64,000 nt of DNA from LMUY01 sp965199165. GTDB lineage: Bacteria; Pseudomonadota; Alphaproteobacteria; Acetobacterales; Acetobacteraceae. This document shows positions 17,827 through 26,723 of the stretch, piece after piece. Below the pieces are notes generated by a model. It searched no databases. It worked only from the letters and a program-made list of their open reading frames with translations, and was not told where the DNA came from. The stretch is taken from NCBI GenBank assembly GCA_965199165.1, contig OZ240681.1:3658001-3722000 (forward strand). Direction: 5' to 3'. Positions within the stretch are counted from its first letter, which is position 1. The number at the start of each line of letters is the position of its first letter. The position numbers and the translations under genes were made by a program.

Positions 17827-19341
17827 ATGCGGGCGTTGCACTTCATGGCGGGCTTGTTGCTGCCGCTGGTCCTGGCAGCTCATGCGGCGCACGCGCAGAA
17901 ATCGGCCAACGCGCTGCGCATCGCCTGGCGCGACGCCGTCGTCGACGTCGACCCTTACCACAACCAGCTCCGCACTGGCCTCGTGCTGGCGCACCAGGCC
18001 TGGGACACGCTTGTCTATCGTGACCCCGACACGTTCCAGCTCAAGCCGCTGCTGGCGGTGTCGTGGAAACAGACCAGCGACACCACGCTGGAATTCGAAC
18101 TCCGCAAGGGAGTGACCTTCCACGACGGCAGCCCCTTCACCGCGGACGACGTCGTCTACACGGTCGACACCGTGCTGTCGGACCAGGCGGTCGCCGTTCC
18201 GTCCAACTTCACCTACCTGGCCGGCGCCGAGAAGATCGACGATTTCCACGTGCGGATCACCCTCAAGCACATCTTCCCGGCCGCGCTCGAATACATGGCG
18301 ATGACGCTGCCGATCCTGCCCAAAGCCTATCGCGAGCGAGTGGGGCCGGAAGGCTTCAGCAAGGCGCCGGTGGGTACCGGCCCCTACCGCTTCGGCAAGG
18401 TGGACGGCGTGTCCGAGATCGACCTCGAACGCTACGACGCCTATTTCGACGGGCCCAAAGGCCATCCCGCCATCGCCAGCATCGTCATCCACGAAGTGCC
18501 GGACGCGACGAGCGAGATCACCGAGATCCTGGCCGGCCGCGCCGACTGGATCTGGCAGTTCAACCCCGACCAGTTCGAGAACATCAGCCGGGTGCCCACG
18601 CTGCAGGCGATCCGGGCCGAAAGCATGCGCATCGGCTACCTCAGCCTGGACGCGGCCGGCCGGTCGGGCGCCGACGCGCCGTTGACCAAGCTGAAGGTGC
18701 GGCAGGCCATCGCCCACGCGATCGATCGCGCCGCCATCGCCCGGCAGCTGGTGCAAGGCGGCAGCCGGGTGCTGGAGGCCGCGTGCTACCCGACGCAGTT
18801 CGGCTGCGACCAGGCCGTGGCGACCAAATACGACTACGATCCAGCCTTGGCCAAGAAGCTGCTGGCCGAGGCAGGCTATCCCGATGGGTTCGAGACCGAC
18901 CTGGTCAGCTACGTGCTGCCGCAATACAGCGCCGCGATCGAGGGCTACCTCAAGGCCGTCGGGGTCAACGCGCGGTTGAGCCAGTTGCAGGTGGGCCCGG
19001 CCGTGCAGCGCTCGCTCGCGGGGGAGGCGCCGATCTATGCCGGCAGTTGGGGCAGCTATTCCATCAATGATGTCTCGGCCATCCTGCCGGTGTTCTTCGA
19101 TGGCGGCGGCAACGATTACAGCCGCGACGCCGAAGTGGAGCGGCTGGTGCGGGCCGGCAGTTCCACCACCGACCCGGACCAGCGCCGCAGCGACTATGCC
19201 GCGGCGCTGCGGCGGATATCGGACCAGGTCTACTGGCTGCCGCTCAGCACCTACGTCACCACCTACGCCTTTTCCCGGCAGCTGAACTTCAAGCCTTCGG
19301 CCGACGAGATGCCGCGTTTCTTCCTCGCTACGTGGCGTTAG
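17827..19341 (+). CDS. ABC transporter substrate-binding protein, family 5 (peptide/nickel type)
   Basis: Periplasmic solute receptor of 504 aa. A signal peptide (MRALHFMAGLLLPLVLAAHAAHA) precedes the SBP_bac_5 domain, with typical segments ELRKGVTFHDGSPFTADDVVYT (split in the family as KGVTFHDG and TADDV) and GTGPYRF. The ATG at 17827 was chosen because it begins the signal peptide; the longer upstream frame would bury it. No permease or ATPase genes are adjacent, so this is an orphan receptor. Ligand (oligopeptide, opine, nickel chelate) cannot be decided. Confidence 0.9.
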   Translation: MRALHFMAGLLLPLVLAAHAAHAQKSANALRIAWRDAVVDVDPYHNQLRTGLVLAHQAWDTLVYRDPDTFQLKPLLAVSWKQTSDTTLEFELRKGVTFHDGSPFTADDVVYTVDTVLSDQAVAVPSNFTYLAGAEKIDDFHVRITLKHIFPAALEYMAMTLPILPKAYRERVGPEGFSKAPVGTGPYRFGKVDGVSEIDLERYDAYFDGPKGHPAIASIVIHEVPDATSEITEILAGRADWIWQFNPDQFENISRVPTLQAIRAESMRIGYLSLDAAGRSGADAPLTKLKVRQAIAHAIDRAAIARQLVQGGSRVLEAACYPTQFGCDQAVATKYDYDPALAKKLLAEAGYPDGFETDLVSYVLPQYSAAIEGYLKAVGVNARLSQLQVGPAVQRSLAGEAPIYAGSWGSYSINDVSAILPVFFDGGGNDYSRDAEVERLVRAGSSTTDPDQRRSDYAAALRRISDQVYWLPLSTYVTTYAFSRQLNFKPSADEMPRFFLATWR

Positions 19342-19345
19342 GCGG

Positions 19346-20722
19346 CTACGCTGCGACCAGGGCCGGCATCGCCGGCGTCGCGGAGCAGACCGAGTTGCGG
19401 CCGGACGCCTTCGCCCGGTAGAGCGCGCGGTCCGCCGCATCCATGAGCGCCTGCGCATCCTCCGCCGGGTCGAACGGCCGGTTCGTCGCCACGCCGATGC
19501 TGATCGTGACGTGGCCAAGCGCGCTGCCGGCATGCGCCAGCCCGAGTGCGGCGACGCTGGCGCGGGCGCGTTCCGCCACCTGCAGGGCGCCGGCCTCCTC
19601 CGTGTTCGGCAGCAACAGCGCGAACTCCTCGCCGCCGAGCCGGGCGGCCAAGTCGGCCGGCCGTTGCAGCTGGCCGGCGACGGCCTGCGCCACCTGCCGC
19701 AGGCAGACGTCGCCGGCGGGATGGCCATATCGGTCGTTGAAGCCCTTGAAGTGGTCGATGTCGATCATCAGCAGCGAGAGCGCCGTCTGTTCTCGGCGGG
19801 CCCGCCGCCATTCCGCCGCCATCGCGCCGTCGAACGCCCGGCGGTTGGCCACGCCGGTGAGCACGTCCGTGCGCAACAGCTCCTCGAGTTGGCCGTTGAT
19901 CCCCGCCACCCGCCCGGCCTGACGGACCAACTCGGACAGCAGGGCGATCAGCACCGTGATCCCGGTCACCAGGCTCAAGGCCCGCGCGACGTACCAGCCG
20001 AGCGTGAACCGGCCGGCCCCGAACAGGGTGAGCGTCACGTCCACCGTCGCCGCCAGCAAGGAGACGGAAAGCCACAGCGACAGCGGGTCCCGGAAGCGCC
20101 GTTTCGCCACCACCACCAGCATCGCCAGCATCGACGCGGCGAGGATGGCCGGCCCGATGCCGAGCGTGTTCAGCCGGCTGTAGCTGCCGCCGACGAGGAT
20201 CGTCGGCAGCCAGGGCAGCCCCATCGTCATCACGCCGACGATGGCGGCCACGGCGGCGGCCAAGCCCGCGACCGCGCGGCGTATGTCGCCCGGCCGCAGC
20301 CGCCGCGCGTGCCCGAGCAGGAAGCCCAGCACCAGCACGGCAAAGCCGCCATGCCACGCGCACCAGAGCCACACGGCGCTCGCGCTGCCACCGATCACCG
20401 GCGCCGTGGCGACCACGCCGGGGAAGGCGAGCATATGCGGGACCAGCGTGAAGGCAGAAAACAGATAGGCGATGCCAAGGCGCAGCGGCGCCCGATCCTG
20501 CGCCAGCCGCGCCTGGGAGAGCAGCAGGCAGCCGGTCAGCAGGTCGCACACCAGCGTCATAGCGGCGAAGGCTGGCAGGAAGCTGGGATTGGCGGTCAGG
20601 GTAAGGCGGCCGAACGGCATCGCCACCAGTGCGACCGCGATGATCAGGGACGTGAGCGCCGTGGCGGCGAAACGATGGTTTCGGTCGGAGACGCCGGACG
20701 ACAGGATCGGGGCATCGGCCAC
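19346..20722 (-). CDS. Diguanylate cyclase with membrane-bound sensor region
   Basis: Makes cyclic di-GMP from two GTP. The N-terminal ~260 residues contain about eight membrane helices in a MASE4-like layout beginning SDRNHRF. The C-terminal GGDEF domain has the intact active-site variant GGEEF near residue 362, DIDHFKGFND and ANRRAFD. The GTG at 20722 has GGAG nine bases upstream and matches the usual family start; an ATG at 20764 is less likely. No EAL domain. Signal unknown. Confidence 0.92.
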   Translation of the reverse strand: MADAPILSSGVSDRNHRFAATALTSLIIAVALVAMPFGRLTLTANPSFLPAFAAMTLVCDLLTGCLLLSQARLAQDRAPLRLGIAYLFSAFTLVPHMLAFPGVVATAPVIGGSASAVWLWCAWHGGFAVLVLGFLLGHARRLRPGDIRRAVAGLAAAVAAIVGVMTMGLPWLPTILVGGSYSRLNTLGIGPAILAASMLAMLVVVAKRRFRDPLSLWLSVSLLAATVDVTLTLFGAGRFTLGWYVARALSLVTGITVLIALLSELVRQAGRVAGINGQLEELLRTDVLTGVANRRAFDGAMAAEWRRARREQTALSLLMIDIDHFKGFNDRYGHPAGDVCLRQVAQAVAGQLQRPADLAARLGGEEFALLLPNTEEAGALQVAERARASVAALGLAHAGSALGHVTISIGVATNRPFDPAEDAQALMDAADRALYRAKASGRNSVCSATPAMPALVAA

Positions 20723-20807
20723 AGGCAGCTCCACGCAACGAAGGACGCCGTCGAGCCTACCCAAGCCTGGTTAAGGGATTACTCTTGCGGGGAGCGGGGC
20801 CGGCGGC

Positions 20808-21740
20808 TCAAATCGCCGTCTTCTCCCCACCCTTCAGCGCCAGGATTTCGCGCGCTTCATCCGGCGAAGCGATCTGCAAGCCCAGTCCTTCGATGATCTG
20901 CCGGGCAAGCCGCACCTGCACGGCGGAGCTGGTGGCGAGCTGCCCGGGACCGGCCCACAGGCTGTCCTCCAGCCCGACGCGGACGTTGCCGCCCATCGCG
21001 GCCGCCATCGCCGCCACCCGGAGCTGCGCGGCCCCGGCGCCCAACACCGACCATCGGTACTGGTCGCCGAACAGCCGGTCCGCCGTGCGGCGCATGTGCG
21101 CGATGTCCTCCGCATGGGTGCCGATGCCGCCCAGGATGCCGAACACCGACTGGACGAACAGCGGCGGCTTGACCAGGCCGCGATCGAGGAAATGCTTGAG
21201 GTTGTAGAGGTGGGCGATGTCGTAGCACTCGAACTCGAACCGCGTGCTGTTCTCGCTGCAGGTCGACAGGATGTATTCGATGTCGGCGAAGCTGTTGCGG
21301 AACACCAGGTCCCGCGTGGCCTCCAGCGCCGGGCGTTCCCAGTCGTGCTTGAACTCGGTGTAGCGGTCCAGCAGGTGGTAGAGGCCGAAGTTGATCGAGC
21401 CCATGTTCAGGCTGGCGATCTCGGGCTTGAAGGTCGCGGCGGGCTTCACCCGCTCCTGCACGGTCATGAACGGGCTGCCGCCGCTGGTGATGTTGATCAC
21501 CGCGTTCGTCTGTTGCTTGATCCGCGGCAGGAAGCGGGCGAACGCCTCGGGGCTCTGGTCGGGCTTGCCGGTCACCGGGTCGCGCGCATGCAGGTGGACG
21601 ATCGCGGCCCCGGCCTCCGCCGCGCCCACGGCGTCGGCGGTGATCTCCTCCGGCGTGATCGGCAGGTGCGGCGACATGGAGGGCGTGTGGATCGCTCCCG
21701 TCACCGCACAGGTGATGATGACCTTCCGGCTTCGTGCCAT
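20808..21740 (-). CDS. BKACE family enzyme (beta-keto acid cleavage, DUF849)
   Basis: Members condense or cleave beta-keto acids with acetyl-CoA, like 3-keto-5-aminohexanoate cleavage enzyme. The 310-aa protein begins KVIITCAVTGA, has the zinc-binding HLHARDP near residue 48, NITSGG near 95, and the late EDSLW motif. The ATG at 21740 is the family start; the frame further upstream is antisense shadow. Substrate within the family cannot be read from sequence alone. Confidence 0.92.
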   Translation of the reverse strand: MARSRKVIITCAVTGAIHTPSMSPHLPITPEEITADAVGAAEAGAAIVHLHARDPVTGKPDQSPEAFARFLPRIKQQTNAVINITSGGSPFMTVQERVKPAATFKPEIASLNMGSINFGLYHLLDRYTEFKHDWERPALEATRDLVFRNSFADIEYILSTCSENSTRFEFECYDIAHLYNLKHFLDRGLVKPPLFVQSVFGILGGIGTHAEDIAHMRRTADRLFGDQYRWSVLGAGAAQLRVAAMAAAMGGNVRVGLEDSLWAGPGQLATSSAVQVRLARQIIEGLGLQIASPDEAREILALKGGEKTAI

Positions 21741-21811
21741 GCCTGCCCCCCGGGCGCTGCGGTCCCGATGCTTAACCCGCCCGCCTGGCGTGCGCCAGGG
21801 CGGGCTTGGAG

Positions 21812-22666
21812 CTAGGCGTGGTGATGGATCAGACGGTCCAACCCCTTGACCAGGGCGATCTTGCCCGTATCGCGCCAGGGGGACACTCCGGGCGCCGACG
21901 GCCTCACCCCCAGCCGGCGCAGCCTGTGGTTGGCGCGGAACACCCGGGCGCGCTGCGCATTGGAGCGCAGGTCGTAGTTGATGCTGATCGATACCGAGAG
22001 GGAGTTGCCGTTCTTCACCCAATGCGGCCATTCCACCGGCACGTGCACGCCGAGCCCGGGCCGGAAATCGATGGTGCGGGCGGCATGCTGCTGGTCTTGC
22101 TTGAACCGGGCGGCGTTCATGTTTCCTGAGTAGAACCCCTCCAACTCCTCCTCCGGCACCACCGCACGGTCCGAGCCGTCCATGACGTACACCGTCTTCT
22201 CCCCGCGCAGCTGCAGCAGGAAGTTCGCCTCCGCATCGATGTGGTAGCCCGTGACCCGGCGCGGCGAGCTGATCAGCAGGGTTGCCCGGCCATGCACCAG
22301 GTCCTTCTGCAAACACGGGCCGACACGCGCGGCCAGGTCGGCCACGACCTGGCCGAACACCGGTCCGAACACCGGGTCTTGTTCGATGTCCTTCAGGATG
22401 ACGAGCGAGTTGGCGTGCTGGATGCCTGCCACGGCCTCTTCCAGCGACTTCTCGCGTGCCTGCGCGCCTTCCCAGCCATCGGCGATCTCCGCCGGCCGGG
22501 TCGACCAGTAGGCACTGTGCGGCCCCAGCCGTCGGGCAAGGCCGATCAAGCTGTCCAGGTCATACAGGGGGTGTGCATGAAGGCCGTGCTCGAACACGAA
22601 GGAATCGTGGTTGAACAAGTCGGGAAAGCGCGGGTCGGTGGGGGATGAGATTGCGTCGGGCATCAT
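21812..22666 (-). CDS. Cupin-like (JmjC-type) domain protein
   Basis: A 284-aa protein with a JmjC/cupin-type metal site: HID in GYHIDAE near residue 142, a strand ending in VHVPVEWPHWVKNG, and SISINYDLR. Such proteins are usually iron/2-oxoglutarate oxygenases, but the substrate is not known. I chose the ATG at 22666 because AGAGGTAG lies upstream; an ATG at 22723 is possible. It diverges from the exonuclease gene across an unusually AT-rich 80 bp that probably holds both promoters. Confidence 0.75.
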   Translation of the reverse strand: MMPDAISSPTDPRFPDLFNHDSFVFEHGLHAHPLYDLDSLIGLARRLGPHSAYWSTRPAEIADGWEGAQAREKSLEEAVAGIQHANSLVILKDIEQDPVFGPVFGQVVADLAARVGPCLQKDLVHGRATLLISSPRRVTGYHIDAEANFLLQLRGEKTVYVMDGSDRAVVPEEELEGFYSGNMNAARFKQDQQHAARTIDFRPGLGVHVPVEWPHWVKNGNSLSVSISINYDLRSNAQRARVFRANHRLRRLGVRPSAPGVSPWRDTGKIALVKGLDRLIHHHA

Positions 22667-22746
22667 GAAGCCTACCTCTGAGGCCATGATCGTAGCACCA
22701 TCCTGTCTCATTTTCAACGTCAACGTCTCATTTATTATTTGGTCGG

Positions 22747-23805
22747 ATGAGTGATTTGATGGGGGCTTCGAACCATCCTGAGCAATGGCTCCGTGTTCAA
22801 CCCGACGGTTTGTTCTGTGAACCAGGCGGCTTCTTCGTCGACCCCATGCGGCCGGTCGACCGCGCCGTCATCACCCACGCCCATGCCGACCACGCCCGCC
22901 CGGGCCACGCCCACGTCCTCGCCAGCCCGGAGACGCTGGCGATCATGCGGGTGCGGATGGGCGAGGAGCGGGCCGGCACGGTCCAGCAGGCCCAGCCGTA
23001 TGGCGAGGTGATCACCATCGGCGAGGTCCGACTGTGGCTGCAGCCGGCTGGGCACGTGCTCGGCGCGGCGCAGGTCGCCATGGAGTGGCGCGGCAGCCGG
23101 GTGGTGGTCTCCGGTGACTACAAGCGCGCGCCCGACCCGACCTGCGCCCCGTTCGAGCCGATCCCCTGCGACGTCTTCGTCACGGAAGCGACCTTCGCGC
23201 TGCCCGTGTTCCGCCACCCGCCGCCCGGCGGCGAGGTCCGCAAGTTGCTGGACAGCGTCGCCCTGTTCCCCGAGCGGACCCACGTCGTCGGCGCCTACGC
23301 CCTTGGCAAGTGCCAGCGGCTGATCGCCCTGCTGCGGCAGGCCGGCTGGGACCGGCCCATCTACCTGCACGGCGCGCAGGCCCCGCTCTGTGCCGCCTAC
23401 GAGCGGCTCGGCATTGCGCTGGGCGACCTGCGCCCGGCCACGGTGGCCAACAAGGCGGAACTGACGGGCGCCATCGTCATCGCCCCGCCGGGCGCCATCG
23501 CCGACCGCTGGGCTCGCCGGCTGGCCGAACCGGTGGTCTGCCTCGCCTCCGGCTGGATGCGGGTGCGCCAGCGCGCGCGCTCCCGCGGCGTGGAGCTGCC
23601 GCTGGTGATCAGCGACCATGCCGACTGGGACGAGCTGAACGAAACCGTCGACGAGGTGGGCGCGCCCGAGATCTGGGTGACGCATGGCCGTGAGGAAGCG
23701 CTGATCCACGAGGTCGCCAAGCGCGGCGTGCGCGGGCGGGCGTTGCGGCTGCTCGGCTACGGCGACGAGGAGGAGGACCTGGCACCCCCGGCCGAGGCGG
23801 CATGA
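22747..23805 (+). CDS. Ligase-associated DNA exonuclease (metallo-beta-lactamase fold)
   Basis: Predicted DNA-processing nuclease of the metallo-beta-lactamase/beta-CASP type, 352 aa, of the kind encoded with ATP-dependent ligase in many bacteria. The metal motif HAHADH lies near residues 43-48, SGDYKR near 121 supplies the later aspartate, and ISDHADWDEL near 287 is the C-terminal His motif. Its stop overlaps the ligase start (ATGA). Its usual partners, an Lhr-like helicase and PdeM, are 32 kb away in this window. Confidence 0.93.
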   Translation: MSDLMGASNHPEQWLRVQPDGLFCEPGGFFVDPMRPVDRAVITHAHADHARPGHAHVLASPETLAIMRVRMGEERAGTVQQAQPYGEVITIGEVRLWLQPAGHVLGAAQVAMEWRGSRVVVSGDYKRAPDPTCAPFEPIPCDVFVTEATFALPVFRHPPPGGEVRKLLDSVALFPERTHVVGAYALGKCQRLIALLRQAGWDRPIYLHGAQAPLCAAYERLGIALGDLRPATVANKAELTGAIVIAPPGAIADRWARRLAEPVVCLASGWMRVRQRARSRGVELPLVISDHADWDELNETVDEVGAPEIWVTHGREEALIHEVAKRGVRGRALRLLGYGDEEEDLAPPAEAA

Positions 23806-25430
23806 TCGCCTTTGCCGAACTGCTCGAACGCCTGGTGCTGACGCCGGGACGGTTGGCCAAGATCGCGCTGCTGCGACGCTACTTCAGCACCGAGGAGGAT
23901 CCGGACCGCGGCTTCGCGCTCGCCGCGCTCACGGGTGAACTCGCGTTCCAGGCCGCCAAGCCGATGCTGATCCGCAACCTGGCGGAGGCGCGGACCGACC
24001 CGGTGCTGTTCGCCTGGTCCTACGACTACGTGGGCGACCTTGCCGACGCCGTGGCGCTGATGTGGCCGGCGCGCCCGACCAACCAGCCGCCGCCGCGCAT
24101 GACGGACGTGATCCGCACCCTGATCTCCACGCCCAAGGCCGACCTGCCGGACATCGTGGCCGGCTGGCTGGACGCGTCCGACTCCTCCGGCCGGTACGCC
24201 CTGCTGAAGCTGATCACCGGCAGCCTGCGGGTCGGCGCCTCCGCCCGCCTCGCCAAGGTCGCCCTGGCCGAACTGGCCGGCGGCCGCATCGCCGCCGACG
24301 AGATCGAGGAGGTCTGGCACGGCCTCACCCCCCCCTATTTGCCGCTGTTCGCGTGGCTGGAGGGCAGGGGGGAGCGGCCCGACCCGGCGGGCGCGCCGAT
24401 CTTCCGGCCGATGATGCTCGCCCAGCCCTTGGAGGCGCCGGACCTGGCGGCCCTGGACGCCGCGGCGTTCCGGGCGGAGTGGAAGTGGGACGGCATCCGC
24501 GCCCAGCTGGTGGCGCTGCCCGGCGGGCGGCGCGTGTTCTCCCGCGGTGCGGACGACGTCTCCAACACGTTCCCCGAGGTGCTGGAGGCCATGGCGTTCC
24601 ACGCCGTGCTCGACGGCGAGTTGCTGGTGATCCGCGACGGGGTGGTGGCGCCGTTCGCCGACCTGCAGCAACGGCTCGGCCGCAAGGTCGTGGGCGCCAA
24701 GATGCTGCGGGACTTCCCGGTCCATGTCCGCCTCTACGACATGCTGTTCGACGGCGCCGAGGATTTGCGCAGCCTGCCGTTCGACATGCGGCGGCAGCGG
24801 CTGGAGCGTTGGTATGCCGAGACGCAGCCGGCGCGGATGGACCTGTCGGCGATGATCCCGTTCGACAGCGTGGCGGCGTTGTCCGCCATCCGCGACGGCA
24901 CCCGCGCCGCCTCGATCGAGGGGCTGATGCTGAAGCGCGCGGACAGCGCCTACGTGCCCGGCAGGCCGAAGGGGCAATGGTGGAAGTGGAAGCGCGACCC
25001 GCTCACCATCGATGCGGTGATGATGTATGCGCAGCGCGGCCACGGCAAACGCAGCTCGTTCTACTCCGACTACACCTTCGGGCTGTGGCGCGAGGACGGT
25101 GAACTGGTCCCCGTCGGCAAGGCCTATAGCGGCTTCACCGATGCCGAACTGGTGCAGCTGGACCGATGGGTGCGCAACCACACCACCAACCGCTTCGGGC
25201 CGGTGCGCGAGGTGGAGCGCGGCCTGGTGCTGGAAATCGCCTTCGATGCGGCGCAGCTGTCGAACCGGCACAAATCCGGCGTGGCCCTGCGCTTCCCGCG
25301 CGTGGCGCGCATCCGCATGGACAAGCCGGCCGCGCAGGCGGACCAATTGGCGACGCTGGTCCGGCTGCTGGAGAACCGACCTGCGGAGACGCCGGCTGAA
25401 TCTGTGGCGCTAGCGCAACGTCCGCCATGA
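23802..25430 (+). CDS. ATP-dependent DNA ligase (LigB/LigC-type)
   Basis: Seals DNA nicks with ATP. The 542-aa protein has an N-terminal DNA-binding domain of about 200 residues, then the adenylation motif EWKWDGIR with nucleotide lysine Lys228, FSRGADDV, ELLVI, EGLMLKR and KWKRDPLTIDAV motifs in order, and a C-terminal OB-fold. This matches the ligase found in the exonuclease-ligase-helicase-PdeM repair set. Coupled to the exonuclease by ATGA. It backs up LigA, presumably during DNA damage. Confidence 0.95.
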   Translation: MIAFAELLERLVLTPGRLAKIALLRRYFSTEEDPDRGFALAALTGELAFQAAKPMLIRNLAEARTDPVLFAWSYDYVGDLADAVALMWPARPTNQPPPRMTDVIRTLISTPKADLPDIVAGWLDASDSSGRYALLKLITGSLRVGASARLAKVALAELAGGRIAADEIEEVWHGLTPPYLPLFAWLEGRGERPDPAGAPIFRPMMLAQPLEAPDLAALDAAAFRAEWKWDGIRAQLVALPGGRRVFSRGADDVSNTFPEVLEAMAFHAVLDGELLVIRDGVVAPFADLQQRLGRKVVGAKMLRDFPVHVRLYDMLFDGAEDLRSLPFDMRRQRLERWYAETQPARMDLSAMIPFDSVAALSAIRDGTRAASIEGLMLKRADSAYVPGRPKGQWWKWKRDPLTIDAVMMYAQRGHGKRSSFYSDYTFGLWREDGELVPVGKAYSGFTDAELVQLDRWVRNHTTNRFGPVREVERGLVLEIAFDAAQLSNRHKSGVALRFPRVARIRMDKPAAQADQLATLVRLLENRPAETPAESVALAQRPP

Positions 25431-25534
25431 AACCTGCGGTTTGTCGTTGCAACCCGCGTCGGCAAGGCATCCGATATCGCGCAGAAGACGTGAGAAGAAG
25501 AGCCGGACCTTACCGGCCCCATGAAGGACCCCCG

Positions 25535-25810
25535 ATGCAGCAGTTTGCGGTCTTGAAGGCCTTTGACCTTGCCGGCGCGCCCGTCGACATCGGTGATTGC
25601 TTCGGGTTGGACGGCGGGCCGGACGAGACGCCGTCCTTCACCAGCATGGTGCGCGTCGGCTGCACGACCCACCCGGTGACCGATCACAGGGTGGGCTGGT
25701 GGTCGCGCGAGATCAACCTGTCGGAATACCAGCTGTATCGATGGCTGCTGGACCATGGCGCCGATGATGGCGAGACGGTACTCGTCTGCTGGAGCGGGGC
25801 TGGCTGCTGA
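25535..25810 (+). CDS. Hypothetical protein, 91 aa
   Basis: Not recognised. Soluble, acidic, starting MQQFAVLKAFDLAGAPVDIG, with cysteines at about 22, 43, 86 and 91 and tryptophans at 50 and 51. The ATG at 25535 has AAGGA eight bases upstream, a good signal. It sits alone between the ATP ligase and the convergent flavin reductase. Coding is supported by the ribosome site and normal composition only. Confidence 0.6.
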   Translation: MQQFAVLKAFDLAGAPVDIGDCFGLDGGPDETPSFTSMVRVGCTTHPVTDHRVGWWSREINLSEYQLYRWLLDHGADDGETVLVCWSGAGC

Positions 25811-25821
25811 AGCCGCCGCTG

Positions 25822-26454
25822 TCAGCCGGCGCCGGGCTTCCAATCCGCCGGGGTGATCCGGGGCACTTCGAACACGTCCCGGGTATGGGCGTACCAGCCG
25901 CCGCCATGCATGCGGCCAACGAGGTCCAGCTTGGGCGTGTCGATATAGCAGCGGGCTGCATCCAGCACGGCATGGTCGGCGACGTGCATCATCACCACGC
26001 GGCCGAGCACGAGATCCCGGTTACCGGGCAACTCCACGGTCTGTGACACCTCGCACTCGAACGCGACCGGGCTGTCGGCGATCCGGGGCGGCGCGACCTT
26101 GACCGAGGGGCAGGTCGCCAGCTGCGCCTCCGCCACCTCGCTCACGCTGGGGGCGAAGTCGATGGCGGTGACGACCATGGCAGCCGATGTCGCAGCGCTG
26201 ACCAGGTTGACGACGAACTGTCCCGTGCTGCGGATGTTGATCGCCGTGTCCTTGCGGACGCCGTCCCGTCCCTCGATGCTTACGGCCAGCAATGGCGGGT
26301 CGCCGCTGATGGCGTTGAAGAACGAGTAGGGCGCGGCGTTCACCAGGCCCGCGGCGGACTGGGTGACGACCCAGGCGATCGGGCGCGGCACGACGGTCGA
26401 GACGAGCAGCTTGTAACGATCGCGCTCCGGGAGGGTGGCGAAGTCGAACTGCAT
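25822..26454 (-). CDS. Flavin reductase-like (FMN-binding split-barrel) protein
   Basis: A 210-aa protein of the flavin reductase family (DIM6/NTAB type). It shows the typical VVPRPIAWVVTQSAAGLVNAAPYSFF start and GDPPLLAVSI, RKDTAINI and FVVNLV strands. Likely binds FMN and reduces it or serves as an oxygenase partner; no partner oxygenase is adjacent. The ATG at 26454 follows a GCGGGA sequence. The open frame upstream of it lacks family similarity. Confidence 0.9.
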   Translation of the reverse strand: MQFDFATLPERDRYKLLVSTVVPRPIAWVVTQSAAGLVNAAPYSFFNAISGDPPLLAVSIEGRDGVRKDTAINIRSTGQFVVNLVSAATSAAMVVTAIDFAPSVSEVAEAQLATCPSVKVAPPRIADSPVAFECEVSQTVELPGNRDLVLGRVVMMHVADHAVLDAARCYIDTPKLDLVGRMHGGGWYAHTRDVFEVPRITPADWKPGAG

Positions 26455-26558
26455 GGTGGTCCCGCCTGGTTCAATCGTCCGCGTCGCCGCGGCGCTCGCC
26501 GCCGATCCCCTTGCCGAGGAAACCGGCTGCACCCATGATAGGGTCCCCGCAACTTACT

Positions 26559-26575
26559 GAAAGGAGGTGATCCAG
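26559..26575 (+). promoter_or_regulatory. Extended Shine-Dalgarno, 17 nt complementary to the 16S rRNA 3' end
   Basis: GAAAGGAGGTGATCCAG is the exact reverse complement of the alphaproteobacterial 16S tail (CUGGAUCACCUCCUUUC), far longer than a normal ribosome site. GGAGG ends seven bases before the GTG at 26575, an ideal spacing. A weak promoter (TTGCCG at 26511, ATGATA at 26535) is possible upstream. Confidence 0.7.
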
Positions 26576-26646
26576 TGTCTCATTGTCCGATCGCTCAGTC
26601 CGCCGCCGTGACCTGGGTGTCTGCCTCGGTGCAAAGCCTGGCCTGA
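26575..26646 (+). CDS. Small ORF / leader-type peptide, 23 aa
   Basis: GTG start, 23 codons, TGA at 26644-26646. The peptide begins MSHCPIAQSAAVTWVSASVQ. It follows a near-perfect extended Shine-Dalgarno and is closed 38 bp later by a strong terminator, so it looks like a self-contained mini-gene of about 160 nt. No gene on the same strand lies beyond the terminator, which argues against classical attenuation. Product function unknown; the RNA rather than the peptide could be what matters. Confidence 0.55.
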   Translation: MSHCPIAQSAAVTWVSASVQSLA

Positions 26647-26683
26647 CGCCTCTGGCCCGACGGCGTGACCGTCCGGCAATGGG

Positions 26684-26709
26684 AAGGCCCCGGTTAAAAC
26701 CGGGGCCTT
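26684..26709. terminator. Strong, possibly two-way terminator hairpin
   Basis: A perfect 12-bp stem, AAGGCCCCGGTT paired with AACCGGGGCCTT, with a 2-base AA loop. On the plus strand it ends the small ORF transcript; on the minus strand it lies 15 bp past the stop of the RND pump gene. The T-run is weak (CTGCATTTC). Confidence 0.8.
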
Positions 26710-26723
26710 CTGCATTTCGGGGC

